DNA from: Pseudoalteromonas spongiae UST010723-006
GTDB taxonomy: Bacteria > Pseudomonadota > Gammaproteobacteria > Enterobacterales > Alteromonadaceae
Reading direction: 5' to 3'
Assembly (NCBI RefSeq): GCF_000238255.3
Contig: NZ_CP011040.1
Span: 186,001-250,000 of the forward strand
DNA: 64,000 nt
The notes beneath the pieces were generated by a model. That model ran no database searches and was not told the origin of the DNA. It was given only the letters and a program-made list of their open reading frames with translations. Of the stretch, positions 55,155 to 64,000 are shown piece by piece; position 1 is the stretch's first letter; each line of letters begins with the position of its first letter. A program made the position numbers and the translations under genes.

Positions 55155-55544
55155 TTACTCTTTTTCTTCTGTTTGAGTATGCCAAGACCAAGGGCTTAAC
55201 TCAAAAATCTTGTCTGAATCGGTATTGCCATTATCACATACATTGTCATAGCCAATTATCCTTACAGGTAACTGATCGACAAATGACTTTTTAATGATGT
55301 CATATTGGAATGTGGCAACAGGCGATGACAAATCTAACGCCCAAGTAAGGGTGTTGCCATCCACTACACAGCTTTCAAATGATGAATTCTCGCTGATTAC
55401 GTTTAAGCGAAAATAAAGTGATGTATCACCATTATCACCAGAACGGGTGATTAACTCACTTACCGTACCGTATACGTCATTTGCTGCATTAGCTGACACT
55501 GATAGTAGCGATAATGCGCCAAGTACTAAACTTTTAACTCTCAT
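55155..55544 (-). CDS. Small secreted protein of unknown function
   Basis: This 129-aa protein has a signal peptide (about 1-20, SVSANA). The mature domain has strands GTVSELITRSG and LYFRLNVI, and two cysteines (ESCVVDG and DNVCDNG) likely to form a disulfide. The C-terminus is acidic. No family recognised. The upstream base composition (AAGGAA before the ATG) supports translation. Confidence 0.65.
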   Translation of the reverse strand: MRVKSLVLGALSLLSVSANAANDVYGTVSELITRSGDNGDTSLYFRLNVISENSSFESCVVDGNTLTWALDLSSPVATFQYDIIKKSFVDQLPVRIIGYDNVCDNGNTDSDKIFELSPWSWHTQTEEKE

Positions 55545-55716
55545 TGCTATTCCTTTTATGAGATGAGTAAATAATCTAAATTTATGCGTTTAAACGCAAA
55601 GTTATAGTTTAATCAGCGTAATTATTGTCTAATTTTCTTGTTAAGTAAATTGGTACAATCAGTTGGCGTATTGCTTATTGGAGCTATATTGTATTGAAAT
55701 GTAAACAAATTGAACG

Positions 55717-55923
55717 GTGATGTCTGCTCGCTGTGGCGAGACTGTTTATATACATTACGATAGAAGCGAAAATAAAGCAGCTATTCGCGCTTTTGTATTG
55801 AGCCAGTCACGGATAATTGAACGAATGGGGCCTAAATTAGCGCCAAAGCGTCAATGGCTAAGCGTAATTGCTACTTACTCTTTTGTCGCTCTATTATTTA
55901 TGGCACCATCCAAGATTACTTAA
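55717..55923 (+). CDS. Doubtful small membrane protein frame
   Basis: A 68-codon frame starts with GTG and ends 19 bases before the flavin reductase gene. It has one possible C-terminal transmembrane stretch (WLSVIATYSFVALLFMA). No Shine-Dalgarno is seen and the N-terminal half is not typical. It may be only the leader region of the next gene. Confidence 0.25.
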   Translation: MMSARCGETVYIHYDRSENKAAIRAFVLSQSRIIERMGPKLAPKRQWLSVIATYSFVALLFMAPSKIT

Positions 55924-55942
55924 CCTAATTTAAAGCCTTGTT

Positions 55943-56557
55943 ATGAATCTTAATTTTTCTGACTTTTCACCAGTGCAAATTTACCACTTAATGACGCAAA
56001 CCATTATTCCGCGTCCAATTGCATGGGTTATGACTGATTCGGGCGAAGCTAATTTTAATTTAGCGCCATTTTCTTATTTTACGGCAGTATCGAGTAACCC
56101 ACCTTTAATGATGTTTTCAGTTGGCAAAAAGCCGACAGGTGAAGTAAAAGATACCGTTAAAAACATTATCGAAACGGGGCAGTGTGTGATCCATATTGCG
56201 TCAGTAGATGATGCTAATTTGGTAACGCAAACCGCAGCAACTTTAGATCATGGACAGTCAGAAGTCGCAATTAATGATATTGCGCTATGTGAATTTGAAG
56301 GCTTTTCTATGCCGCGCGTGGCAGGTTGCAATATTGCTTATGGTTGCGAGCTTTATAAAATTAAAGAAATGGGCGAAGTGCCTCAAACGTTAGTGTTTGT
56401 TGAAATTAAAACCCTATTTTTAGGCGATGAAGTTGTATCGCTTGATCATAAGAAGCGCATTAAAGTTGACGCCGATAAGGTAAATCCATTGGCGCGTTTA
56501 GGGGGCGGCGAATACTCAGGCATTACATCAGCATTTGGCATTGAGCGCCCAGAATAA
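55943..56557 (+). CDS. Flavin reductase-like FMN-binding protein (DIM6/NTAB family)
   Basis: This 204-aa split-barrel protein has the family motifs IIPRPIAWVMTDSGEANFNLAPFSYFTAVSSNPP and MMFSVGKKPTGEVKDT (FMN phosphate binding), and a C-terminal GGGEYSGI. Such proteins bind FMN and reduce flavin or act as oxidoreductases. It might supply reduced flavin to the halogenase 2.4 kb upstream, but distance makes this speculative. Confidence 0.88.
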   Translation: MNLNFSDFSPVQIYHLMTQTIIPRPIAWVMTDSGEANFNLAPFSYFTAVSSNPPLMMFSVGKKPTGEVKDTVKNIIETGQCVIHIASVDDANLVTQTAATLDHGQSEVAINDIALCEFEGFSMPRVAGCNIAYGCELYKIKEMGEVPQTLVFVEIKTLFLGDEVVSLDHKKRIKVDADKVNPLARLGGGEYSGITSAFGIERPE

Positions 56558-56565
56558 CATGAACG

Positions 56566-56592
56566 TTTACAGTGAGCGTACGTCCGCTCACT
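56566..56592. terminator. Hairpin between flavin reductase and response regulator genes
   Basis: Stem ACAGTGAGCG/CGCTCACTGT with a 6-base loop lies at the convergent gene ends and overlaps the response regulator stop codon. The T-run is weak. Confidence 0.6.
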
Positions 56593-57013
56593 GTGATGTT
56601 AGGCTAAGTTGATTGAGTTTTTGCCTAAGCTCGGTATTTTCTTTTTGTAACTGACGTGCGTTCAGTACTAAGCGCAGTACGTTTTTTAGCTCAAAGTTAT
56701 CCCATGGTTTTGCCAAAATAATTGATGCGATATCATCGGTTATCGCGCGTTGGCAAAGCTCCATATCCGAATACCCCGAGAGCAGCACACGGCCTATATC
56801 AGGATCATATGCTTTTACTTGTGACAGTAGCTCTACGCCATCAATCACTGGCATACGAATATCAGACAGCACTAAATCAATGTCATTTTGCTTTACAATT
56901 TCAAGTGCGTTTTCTGGCTCGCTACATTTTGTGATGGTGTAGTCTTTACGCAGTAAACGCGCAATTGCATTGGTTACTTCTGGTTCATCGTCTACCAGTA
57001 AAATATGGGCCAT
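56588..57013 (-). CDS. Single-domain response regulator with C-terminal coiled coil
   Basis: This 141-aa receiver protein has the acidic pocket VDDE (about 8-10), the phospho-acceptor D51 in LVLSDIRMPVIDG and the late Lys in IILAKPWDN. A short coiled coil (LQKENTELRQKLNQL) replaces an output domain. Receivers of this type often relay signals to a diguanylate cyclase or HD-GYP partner. The gene is 34 bp downstream of a GT2 gene in the same direction; no kinase is nearby. Confidence 0.9.
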   Translation of the reverse strand: MAHILLVDDEPEVTNAIARLLRKDYTITKCSEPENALEIVKQNDIDLVLSDIRMPVIDGVELLSQVKAYDPDIGRVLLSGYSDMELCQRAITDDIASIILAKPWDNFELKNVLRLVLNARQLQKENTELRQKLNQLSLTSQ

Positions 57014-57047
57014 ACGTCACTCCTTCTTATTAAGAATAAAACATTTT

Positions 57048-57995
57048 TTATACTTGGCACAATGCATTCACGCGTAAAACCGCCAACCGTTTTAGATCAG
57101 AACACAGATGTTTTAAATGGCGCTTATTTGGATACTGTTTAAACGCCTTATACGAAAATGAAATCGCAGTGGTTAAATCGCCATTCTCTCGATGCATTTC
57201 ACCGTAAGACTCCAGTAAGCGGGCATTGGCTTTACGGCGAACGGTTTGGCTGACATTTCCTAATGTGCAGATGCGTTCGGTGATTTCGGCCATTGCATCA
57301 ATACGATTTTGTTTATTGGCGGTTATTGAGTTGGGTCGCATCAGGTAATCCATCGTGATGTCTTCACTAAATCCAACCTCGCTAATCAGTGCGATACGAA
57401 GCCAACAATCCCAATCACTGGCGCTACGAAGACTCGGGTCAAACCCGCCTGCACGTTCGATAATGTCTTTATTAACCATGACACATGATGTACCAATTAC
57501 GTTGGCAATTAAGAGCAATCCAAGGGCATCGTGCAAAGGCTGATAATCACCGTTGTTTTGAGTACGATGGGCTGCAAATTCAGGCCAATACGAATAACAA
57601 TCAATGATTTCTTGGTATTGAGTATCAACGTGTTGATAGTTGGTGAAAGTTAGCCCGCAGTTGGGATTTGCTAGCATATAGTCTACTTGCTTGCGCAGCT
57701 TGTTGGGGGACCAGTAATCGTCTGCGTCTAAAAACGCGATAAATTGACCATTCGCTTTTTTAATTGCCCGATTACGTGCAGCGATAACACCCTGATTAGG
57801 CTGGGTTAAAACGCGTAACTGATTGTATTTTTGCTCAGCTGCTTTTAACCATTCAAGCGAACCATCAGTCGAACCGTCATCCACCACAATCAGTTCAAAT
57901 CGCACATCTTGCTGTTGTAATACACTGTCTATGGCTTTTGGTAAATAGTCTAAACAGTTGTAGTTAGGCATGATAATCGACACTTCTTTACACAT
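57048..57995 (-). CDS. Glycosyltransferase family 2
   Basis: The 315-aa product has an N-terminal GT-A domain: SIIMPNYNCLDYLPKAIDSVL, VVDDGSTDGS, the metal-binding FLDADDYW, and GTSCVMVNKDI with WDCWLRIAL. A C-terminal helical region of about 70 residues looks like a TPR-like tail. It transfers a sugar from a nucleotide donor at the inner face of the membrane, probably for surface polysaccharide. It is divergent from the polysaccharide operon at 198 bp. Confidence 0.9.
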   Translation of the reverse strand: MCKEVSIIMPNYNCLDYLPKAIDSVLQQQDVRFELIVVDDGSTDGSLEWLKAAEQKYNQLRVLTQPNQGVIAARNRAIKKANGQFIAFLDADDYWSPNKLRKQVDYMLANPNCGLTFTNYQHVDTQYQEIIDCYSYWPEFAAHRTQNNGDYQPLHDALGLLLIANVIGTSCVMVNKDIIERAGGFDPSLRSASDWDCWLRIALISEVGFSEDITMDYLMRPNSITANKQNRIDAMAEITERICTLGNVSQTVRRKANARLLESYGEMHRENGDLTTAISFSYKAFKQYPNKRHLKHLCSDLKRLAVLRVNALCQV

Positions 57996-58193
57996 AACAA
58001 ATCCTCCATAGTCTGGAGTACTTACGCAAAGTGTGTGCCGCGCTAAACAGGGTCAAAATGCACGCAAAAAGCAAAATTGCTTTGCAAAATGCGAATGGTT
58101 GATTGCAAATCGGCAATTTAGTGGGGTTAACATGGTATTTTTATCGGCATAAAGATTGCGATGTGCTCTTTACATAGATGTGAGGAGAGCGTT

Positions 58194-59357
58194 ATGAAAC
58201 ATATTGCTATTTATGTCCCACAGTTTCCGGTCGCGTCCGAAACCTTTGTGGTCACCGAAATTGAGGCGTTGCGTGCTGCAGGTCACAAAGTTAGCGTGAT
58301 CACGATGGAGCATTTAGACCATGAAAGTGACTTTGATTTTGATGTATTCGAACTAAAACGCGAGCGCATTACAACCACACTTAAAGGGTTATGCTGCACC
58401 AGTATTCAAGGGGTGGCGAATGCGTACAAAGCCGCATCAAGTCAGCATGCGATACGTAATTTATCACTGCTTTACTTTGGTCTTCAGATTAACTATCTGA
58501 TTAAAAAACAGAAAATCTCACATATTCATTGCCATTTTATGCACAGCAGTTTGGCGTACGGCATTGTTGCTGCCAAGTACGCAGGAATTAGTGTGTCGAG
58601 TGTCGGACATGGACATGATGTATATGTAAACGCGAACGACCTGAACGCTAAGCTGGCGTTTTGCGATTTTAATGTGGCGGTTTGCCAAGATATGTACAAC
58701 CTGCTGCAAAATATTAAAACCCATTCTGTGCATTTGTTGCATTGCGGTGTAGACGTTAACAAGTTTCAGCATTATGACAATCCAAACAACAGCACGGTAA
58801 AGCTGCTATTTGTTGGCCGCTTGGTTGATAAAAAAGGCATTGAGTTTGCACTTAATGCGCTCTCTGATATTTCACCTTCGAAACGACCACAACTTGATAT
58901 TATCGGCAGCGGGCCCAAGCTCGCGGAGTTAGTTGATTTGGTGAATCAATTGCATCTTAACAATTGGGTGCGTTTTTTAGGGCAGCGTACATCAAGCGAA
59001 ATTATTGCGCTTTCAAAGCAATATGATGCGTTTATCGCGCCTTTTTGTATTGCTGATAACGGCGATAAAGATACCGGCCCGGTCGTGCTCAAAGAAGCCA
59101 TGGCTATGGGGTTACCTGCAATTACAACCAATATTATGGGATGTACTGAAATTGTCGATGGTAGCTGTGGCTACACTGTACCAAGTAGAGATAGCGATGC
59201 GTTAAAACAAGTCATCTTAACATTTTGCCAACTGCCTGAAAACGAACGTATAAAAATGCGCAACGCTGCACGAGACCGTGTTAACAGGCATTTTAATGCA
59301 ATAAAGCAAGGTGTTAAGTTATCGCGCTTAATTGAGCAGGTGGCGTATGAACGTTAA
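58194..59357 (+). CDS. Glycosyltransferase family 4
   Basis: The start is at ATG 58194 (GAGGAG about 8 bases upstream), not at 58161. The 387-aa product has a GT-B fold: N-terminal FPVASETFVVTEIEALRAAGH and HIHCHF, GHGHDVYV (acceptor side), and LLFVGRLVDKKG. The donor-site Glu is in GPVVLKEAMAMGLPAITTNI. It resembles exopolysaccharide transferases of the WcaL/AmsK type. It is first of a five-gene operon; the flippase gene overlaps its last 11 bases. Confidence 0.9.
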   Translation: MKHIAIYVPQFPVASETFVVTEIEALRAAGHKVSVITMEHLDHESDFDFDVFELKRERITTTLKGLCCTSIQGVANAYKAASSQHAIRNLSLLYFGLQINYLIKKQKISHIHCHFMHSSLAYGIVAAKYAGISVSSVGHGHDVYVNANDLNAKLAFCDFNVAVCQDMYNLLQNIKTHSVHLLHCGVDVNKFQHYDNPNNSTVKLLFVGRLVDKKGIEFALNALSDISPSKRPQLDIIGSGPKLAELVDLVNQLHLNNWVRFLGQRTSSEIIALSKQYDAFIAPFCIADNGDKDTGPVVLKEAMAMGLPAITTNIMGCTEIVDGSCGYTVPSRDSDALKQVILTFCQLPENERIKMRNAARDRVNRHFNAIKQGVKLSRLIEQVAYER

Positions 59358-60738
59358 TGCTGCATTTGTCCATTACGGTATCGCCATTGCTGGGCTAAAA
59401 GGGATCAGCCTATTGATGTTGCCGATAGTGACGCGCTTTTTGGCGCCAGAAAGCTACGGCATGCTTAACTTTCTCGTCAGCATTGGCGCCATGTTGAGTA
59501 TTTTCTTAGGTTTTGGCATGGCTGAAGTGATTTTTCGCTTTGCGGTAAAGCTGCCAAACGAGATGCTCGACTCATTCATTGCCAGTAGTATTAAGTTTAC
59601 GTTTTTGGTGAGTTGTGTGTTTTTGTTCTTTGCAATCTTTGGCGCGGATATCTGGTTGGCTCTAGTGCCGCTGCCAATTGAAAAGTCGTACTTTTGCCTG
59701 TTGATGTTTAATTTGGCGCTCACTACATTGCAGGCCATCTATTTAACACGCTATCGCGTATTGCAACAATCAAAACCCTACATGTGTGTTGCCCTTGCTC
59801 AAGGCGTAGTGCAAGCACTGCTTACTTACACCTTATTGTTAAATGATTACGGTATTTTAGGTGTGCTAATAAGTGGTTGTGTCACCAGTTTTATTATTAC
59901 CTTAGCTTTAGTGATTTACCATCGTTCGCTGTTATTGCTAAAACAGCAGCCATTAACCAGAGAGCATGTTCGTTACGGCGGCTTTATTGCGTTGTCAGCG
60001 CTATGTTTATACGGGCTTGGTGGCGCTGAAAATTGGTTTATTGCGAGCTATTTAGGATCATCGCAGCTGGCATATTATTTTATTGCAACGCAATTTTCAT
60101 TGGCATTGTCGTTAGCGTTTGAGCCATTTCGCTTATGGTGGTTCCCAATCCGCTTCAAACGTTACTTTGAAAATACAGAATTAGCAGCGAGTGGTGCTGT
60201 TACAGGGTGCTTTATCATCACTATGCTGGCACTAGCAATGATGATAATCGCCCCTTACCTTATTAGTTGGTTGTTACCTCAAAGCTATCACAACAGTAGC
60301 CAATACATTGGGTTGCTGTGCGTTTTATTGGTTATTAAAAGTTATGCGGAGTTGCTGAATTTAGGCTGTTATCTCGATAAAAACGCGCAATACGTACCAC
60401 TTATAAACGGCATATGTGCCACGGTAGCAATATTAATTATAGCGTTTTTGACCCCAAGCCAAGGCATTAGCGGCGTGTTTGCGGGGCTTTTTGTTGGGCA
60501 TACAGTGCGATTTTTAGCGTTCTATATAATTAGTCAGCGTATCGCGCCGCTCACATATCATCTCGGTACGGTGTTATTTGGCTTTGGCTTATTGCTACTG
60601 CAAATCGGTATTGTGGGCAATGTGATTTGGCTAAATGTAATCTTGCTAATCGTCGCATTACTGCTGTCATTTAAATACGCAATAAAATGTGGCGCGATAA
60701 AACCTAATAAAGTGGGAGGTAAGTATGGATACTCTTAG
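59347..60738 (+). CDS. Polysaccharide flippase (Wzx-like, MATE/MOP superfamily)
   Basis: The start is at ATG 59347, within the previous gene; a TTG at 59332 is less likely. The 463-aa product has about 12-14 transmembrane helices. The N-terminal GLKGISLLMLPIVTRFLAPESYG is typical of polysaccharide biosynthesis flippases. It moves lipid-linked repeat units to the periplasmic face. It overlaps the ligase/polymerase gene by 14 bases. Confidence 0.88.
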   Translation: MNVNAAFVHYGIAIAGLKGISLLMLPIVTRFLAPESYGMLNFLVSIGAMLSIFLGFGMAEVIFRFAVKLPNEMLDSFIASSIKFTFLVSCVFLFFAIFGADIWLALVPLPIEKSYFCLLMFNLALTTLQAIYLTRYRVLQQSKPYMCVALAQGVVQALLTYTLLLNDYGILGVLISGCVTSFIITLALVIYHRSLLLLKQQPLTREHVRYGGFIALSALCLYGLGGAENWFIASYLGSSQLAYYFIATQFSLALSLAFEPFRLWWFPIRFKRYFENTELAASGAVTGCFIITMLALAMMIIAPYLISWLLPQSYHNSSQYIGLLCVLLVIKSYAELLNLGCYLDKNAQYVPLINGICATVAILIIAFLTPSQGISGVFAGLFVGHTVRFLAFYIISQRIAPLTYHLGTVLFGFGLLLLQIGIVGNVIWLNVILLIVALLLSFKYAIKCGAIKPNKVGGKYGYS

Positions 60739-62119
60739 CCAACAGCACTTATCGAAATCGCCGATTAAACTTGCACTGCTCGGTATTCTAATCAGTGTAA
60801 CTATTATCGGGCTGTTTAAAGTTGCGGGGCCTGCAGCGCCTTTTGCTCTATTGATGCTGCCGTATGCGCTGTATTTCACCGTGCGATTTAGCGTTATTTT
60901 TGTCATTTTATTTATTCTTTTTAGTTATTTCCGTATTCACGAAGCATTTCCCGTATTAATGCCGCTTAAGATCCCAAAATTATTGGCTTTGGCGTCACTG
61001 TTCGGCATTGCGTGGCATTTGTTTTTAAGTAAAAAGCTCACACCGTTTTGGCACCCAGCGCACAGTGCGTTTATGTTCTTTTTTGCTTGGTTAACCTTAT
61101 GCGTAATGATGGCGACAAATCGTGGTATGGCCATTGAGTATTGGAGTTCGACCCTAACCAAAGTACTGATTATGGTGTTTGTTATAAGCTGGTGGATCAA
61201 TACGCCAAAAGCGTTCGGCATTGCCCGGCTTGGTATTATGGTGAGTGGGGCGTTAATTGCCTGTGTTGCAGTCTTTAACAAGCTTAATGGTATTGGGTTA
61301 GTGGAAGGTTCACGGGTCACGATTTCGCGCCACTTACAATCGCAAATTGGCGATCCAAACGATCTTTCCTTGGTGCTATTGTTTCCGGTCTCGTTTTTGT
61401 GTGCCGAGCTTTTTAACAAAGAAAGCAAAACGATTTACCGTGTATTTGCGTTTATTGCACTGTGCTTGGTGGTGTACGGCATTATTGCAACACAAAGCCG
61501 AGGCGGATTATTAGGCGTAATGGCAATTGTTGCGTACTTTTTGGCGCGCACCATCAAAAACCCCGTGGTATTGGTGTCTATTTTAGGGTTTGGTTTAGCG
61601 GTGCTCTTGGTGGCAGCGGGGATCAGTGACAGACAAAGTGGCGGTGCAGCAGAAAGCGGTATTGATGAATCTGCAATGGGGCGAATTTATGCGTGGCAGG
61701 CGGCAATTAACATGGCGCTATCAAATCCACTCACAGGTGTGGGGGTCAACAACTTTTACGTTAACTACTTCTTTTACAGCCCGCATTGGGATGGCAAAAA
61801 TCATGCAGTGCACAGTACCTGGTTCCAAGTGCTTGGTGAAACCGGGTTTGTCGGAATTTCGCTTTTTGCAACGCTAATCGCAACGATTTATCGCACATTG
61901 AAGCGCAGTGGTTCAAAAGTAAAGTTTTGTCATCAAGCTAATTTGCTTGTCAACGTACAAGCGCTAAAGGCGGGATTAATTGGCTTTGTGGTGTCTGGCA
62001 CCTTTTTAACTCAGGCGTTTACCTGGCCTATCTACATTATTTTATCGCTCAGTATTGCCTTGGAACAAATGCTGCAAACGTTAAGTAAAGATACGCAGGA
62101 GAATCGTCATGATAGCTGA
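60725..62119 (+). CDS. O-antigen ligase/polymerase family membrane protein (Wzy/WaaL-like)
   Basis: The 464-aa product has about 11 transmembrane helices. The periplasmic Wzy_C loop includes TQSRGGLLGV and a conserved His (KNHAVHSTWFQVLGETG). GGAGG is 6 bases before the ATG. Enzymes of this family join undecaprenyl-linked glycans to each other or to lipid A core; which one cannot be told from sequence. It sits between flippase and acyltransferase. Confidence 0.88.
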   Translation: MDTLSQQHLSKSPIKLALLGILISVTIIGLFKVAGPAAPFALLMLPYALYFTVRFSVIFVILFILFSYFRIHEAFPVLMPLKIPKLLALASLFGIAWHLFLSKKLTPFWHPAHSAFMFFFAWLTLCVMMATNRGMAIEYWSSTLTKVLIMVFVISWWINTPKAFGIARLGIMVSGALIACVAVFNKLNGIGLVEGSRVTISRHLQSQIGDPNDLSLVLLFPVSFLCAELFNKESKTIYRVFAFIALCLVVYGIIATQSRGGLLGVMAIVAYFLARTIKNPVVLVSILGFGLAVLLVAAGISDRQSGGAAESGIDESAMGRIYAWQAAINMALSNPLTGVGVNNFYVNYFFYSPHWDGKNHAVHSTWFQVLGETGFVGISLFATLIATIYRTLKRSGSKVKFCHQANLLVNVQALKAGLIGFVVSGTFLTQAFTWPIYIILSLSIALEQMLQTLSKDTQENRHDS

Positions 62120-62810
62120 TGTTAAAAATTGGGTGAAAAGCAGTGATTCGGGCTTTGGCAAATTTTGTCGCGGTAGCTTTTATGCAATTAAGCATATTGA
62201 AATGCCGGTTGTGCCAGTACTTTACAAAATATTGTTCGCACTTCATCGAAGTAGTAAAACGATTTGGCACAATACACTGCAGTTTATTTATTTTACGCCC
62301 ATGTTTAAAAGCCAAGTAAGCGGCAGTAAAAAGCGCTTAACCTTACAGTGCGGTATGCCACAAGTTATTGGTGCACTTGCAATTAGCCTAGGTGACGATG
62401 TCAGAATGTCGGGCATTGCAACCTTTTGTGGGCGCTATCACTCAGAACGCATAGCAAAGCTAATTATTGGCAATAACGTGGACGTGGGCTGGCAAAATGC
62501 ATTTTCTGTCGGCACAAAAATAGAGCTACAAGATGATGTGCGTTTAGCTGGAAAAGTATTTTTAGCAGGCTTTCCTGGTCACCCGTTAAATTGCGCCGAG
62601 CGCGCCAAAGGTAAACCCGATTTACCAGAGCAAGCGGGCGATATCATTATTAAACAAGGTGCTTGGATAGGCACAGGTGCAACGGTTTTGGCAGGCGTTA
62701 CTGTTGGTAAAGGGGCGATAGTTGCTGCAAATACGGTTGTCACTAAAGATGTGGCCGACTTTACACTTGTTGCTGGCAATCCGGCCAAAGTGATTAAGCG
62801 TTTAGATTAA
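62109..62810 (+). CDS. Left-handed beta-helix acetyltransferase
   Basis: The 233-aa product has an N-terminal segment of about 75 residues, then hexapeptide repeats. Examples are LIIGNNVDVGWQNAFSVG and IIIKQGAWIGTGATVLAGV, ending with VVAGNPAKVIKRL, typical of LbetaH acyltransferases acting on sugars. It probably O-acetylates the polysaccharide made by the operon. AGGAG precedes the start, and it overlaps the ligase/polymerase gene by 11 bases. Confidence 0.88.
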   Translation: MIADVKNWVKSSDSGFGKFCRGSFYAIKHIEMPVVPVLYKILFALHRSSKTIWHNTLQFIYFTPMFKSQVSGSKKRLTLQCGMPQVIGALAISLGDDVRMSGIATFCGRYHSERIAKLIIGNNVDVGWQNAFSVGTKIELQDDVRLAGKVFLAGFPGHPLNCAERAKGKPDLPEQAGDIIIKQGAWIGTGATVLAGVTVGKGAIVAANTVVTKDVADFTLVAGNPAKVIKRLD

Positions 62811-62820
62811 GGAGTAAGCT

Positions 62821-63930
62821 ATGAAATTTGTCGTATTTGCAGAAGACTGGGGGCGTCACCCAAGCAGTACCCAGCATATTTTTAAAGTGATCGCCAAGCG
62901 ATACGATGTAACTTGGTTTAACTCCGTAGGCATGCGCAAACCTAAAATTAATTTTACCGATATTAAGCGTGTGTTGAGTAAGGTTAAATTGATGATGGCT
63001 GGAAACGTTAAGTCACCGGGCGATAAATTGCCAGTTGAAGCATGTAACCCCCTAATTTTCCCTTGGCATGACAACAAGTTGGCGACGCTTTTTAATAAGC
63101 GTCAAGTTGCCAAAACTCTCGACTTGTCGTCCCATGAGCCGATTATCTATTGGGTGAGTGTACCAACCGCCATCAATATGATTCAACTACGCCCACAAGA
63201 CCGCTTAATTTATTATTGTGGCGATGATTTTTCCAGCTTGGCTGGAGTTGACTACGACTTGGTTAAGGCAAGTGAACAGCGCCTAATTCATATGGCACAT
63301 AATATTTATGTGGTGAGTAAGGTGCTACTCGATAAAATGCCAGCGCACAAAACTCAAATGCTTGAACACGGCGTTGACTATGACTTGTTTTGTGATATGA
63401 CAAAGCCTCATATGCACCTTCATAATCTTAGTAACGTGGTTGGTTTTTATGGCTCAATATCACAATGGTTAGATGTCGATTTGTTAATAAAGCTTGCCAA
63501 GGCGCGCCCACATTATCATTTGGTACTGATTGGAAAAGCCGATATTGATATTAGTGCGCTCGTTGCATTGCCGAATGTGATTTATATTTCGCAAATTGCT
63601 CATCATCAATTGGCGAGTTTTTCTCAGCACTGGCAAGTCTCGTTGTTACCGTTTTTAGATAATGGTCAAATAAAAGCGTGTAACCCACTAAAACTAAAAG
63701 AATATTTAGCCGCCGGTAAACCTATTGTGTCAACCCATTTTCCTGCGGTTGAACGTTATAAAGACATGGTGCTCATCGCAAGAGACCACGCAGGCTTTAT
63801 CGCCCGAGTTGACCATGCCATGGTAATTTCTAAGAGTCCGTTCCTTGATTGGAAAACGCCATCTAAACAGCATGTTGTACGACACAGCTGGCAACAAAAA
63901 GCTGCGTTTGTGTTGGAACAACTGGATTAA
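62821..63930 (+). CDS. Glycosyltransferase (TuaH-like, GT-B fold)
   Basis: The 369-aa product has FAEDWGRHPSSTQHIF at the N-terminus. It has LIYYCGDDFSSLAGVDYDLV and NIYVVSKVLLDKM, which match a TuaH/GT1-like pattern, then VGFYGSISQWLDVDLL. The C-terminal donor-site motif is CNPLKLKEYLAAGKPIVST. AAGGAG is 8 bases before the ATG. It is the last gene of the operon, followed by a terminator. Confidence 0.88.
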   Translation: MKFVVFAEDWGRHPSSTQHIFKVIAKRYDVTWFNSVGMRKPKINFTDIKRVLSKVKLMMAGNVKSPGDKLPVEACNPLIFPWHDNKLATLFNKRQVAKTLDLSSHEPIIYWVSVPTAINMIQLRPQDRLIYYCGDDFSSLAGVDYDLVKASEQRLIHMAHNIYVVSKVLLDKMPAHKTQMLEHGVDYDLFCDMTKPHMHLHNLSNVVGFYGSISQWLDVDLLIKLAKARPHYHLVLIGKADIDISALVALPNVIYISQIAHHQLASFSQHWQVSLLPFLDNGQIKACNPLKLKEYLAAGKPIVSTHFPAVERYKDMVLIARDHAGFIARVDHAMVISKSPFLDWKTPSKQHVVRHSWQQKAAFVLEQLD

Positions 63931-63955
63931 AGCGTTGCATATTGCAACGCTTTTT
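63928..63955 (+). terminator. Terminator of the polysaccharide operon
   Basis: Stem AAAGCGTTGCA/TGCAACGCTTT with a TAT loop, followed by T residues directly after the stop codon of the last glycosyltransferase. Confidence 0.88.
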
Positions 63956-64000
63956 GTTTTGGACTTTTTTTTGCCTTAATAATCAATGATTTATTTTTGG

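Noticed and set aside
52071..56557. Halogenase and flavin reductase as a two-component pair
   Set aside because: They are 2.4 kb apart with several unrelated genes and two terminators or strand switches between; co-function is possible but not supported.

Overview
The window is a chromosomal stretch of a marine gammaproteobacterium, most likely Pseudoalteromonas or a close Alteromonadales relative. This is inferred from the moderate-to-low G+C content, the many TonB-dependent and outer-membrane proteins, a BacNaV-type sodium channel, the CzcCBA/OxyR/KatG gene types, and short interspersed repeats. No rRNA, tRNA, CRISPR array, prophage or integrase was seen.

Layout. 0-5.4 kb: 3' end of a FhuA-type siderophore receptor, a coiled-coil membrane protein, a voltage-gated sodium channel, an exported YHS-domain protein, an AraC regulator and glutaredoxin. 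5.5-11.5 kb: secreted Kelch protein, secreted endonuclease I, then a Crp-like regulator, nitroreductase, small DMT-type exporter and GNAT run. 11.6-17.2 kb: an operon of ABC ATPase, TonB receptor and two DUF3526 permeases behind a perfect Zur box. 17.3-23.7 kb: threonine aldolase, porin, chemoreceptor, an AraC-type membrane regulator split at an A8 tract, and a DUF2306 protein. 23.8-30.4 kb: a complete methionine-salvage set (mtnK, mtnA, mtnB-C-D, aminotransferase, omega-amidase) with MetJ-like boxes in both divergent promoters and a 268-bp MITE-like element at the end of mtnD. 31-37.3 kb: a periplasmic and a cytoplasmic KatG flanking OxyR. 37.3-39.1 kb: two copies of a cassette of three tiny peptide genes, too short for ordinary gene callers, plus a separate 42-aa membrane protein. 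40-47.2 kb: a CzcCBA-type metal efflux pump with a BlaI-type repressor and an M56/BlaR1-type membrane protease, linked by four copies of one 17-bp operator. 47.3-56.6 kb: mixed accessory genes, including a flavin-dependent halogenase, a POT transporter, an M23 peptidase, an exported methyltransferase-like protein and decayed sequence. 56.6-64 kb: an orphan response regulator with a GT2, then a forward operon for surface or exopolysaccharide (GT4, flippase, O-antigen ligase/polymerase, acyltransferase, GT).

How the genes work together. Several blocks look like self-contained regulons: Zur with the ABC/TonB operon, MetJ with methionine salvage, OxyR with two catalase-peroxidases, and BlaI/M56 with CzcCBA. 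The best candidate for an undescribed system is the duplicated three-peptide cassette at 37.3-39.1 kb. Its Gly/Ala-rich hydrophobic peptides share a core with GxxxG motifs, are followed by a 16-aa basic peptide, and end in a hairpin that overlaps the last peptide's stop codon. The BlaI/M56-controlled metal pump and the Zur-box operon are the next most interesting.
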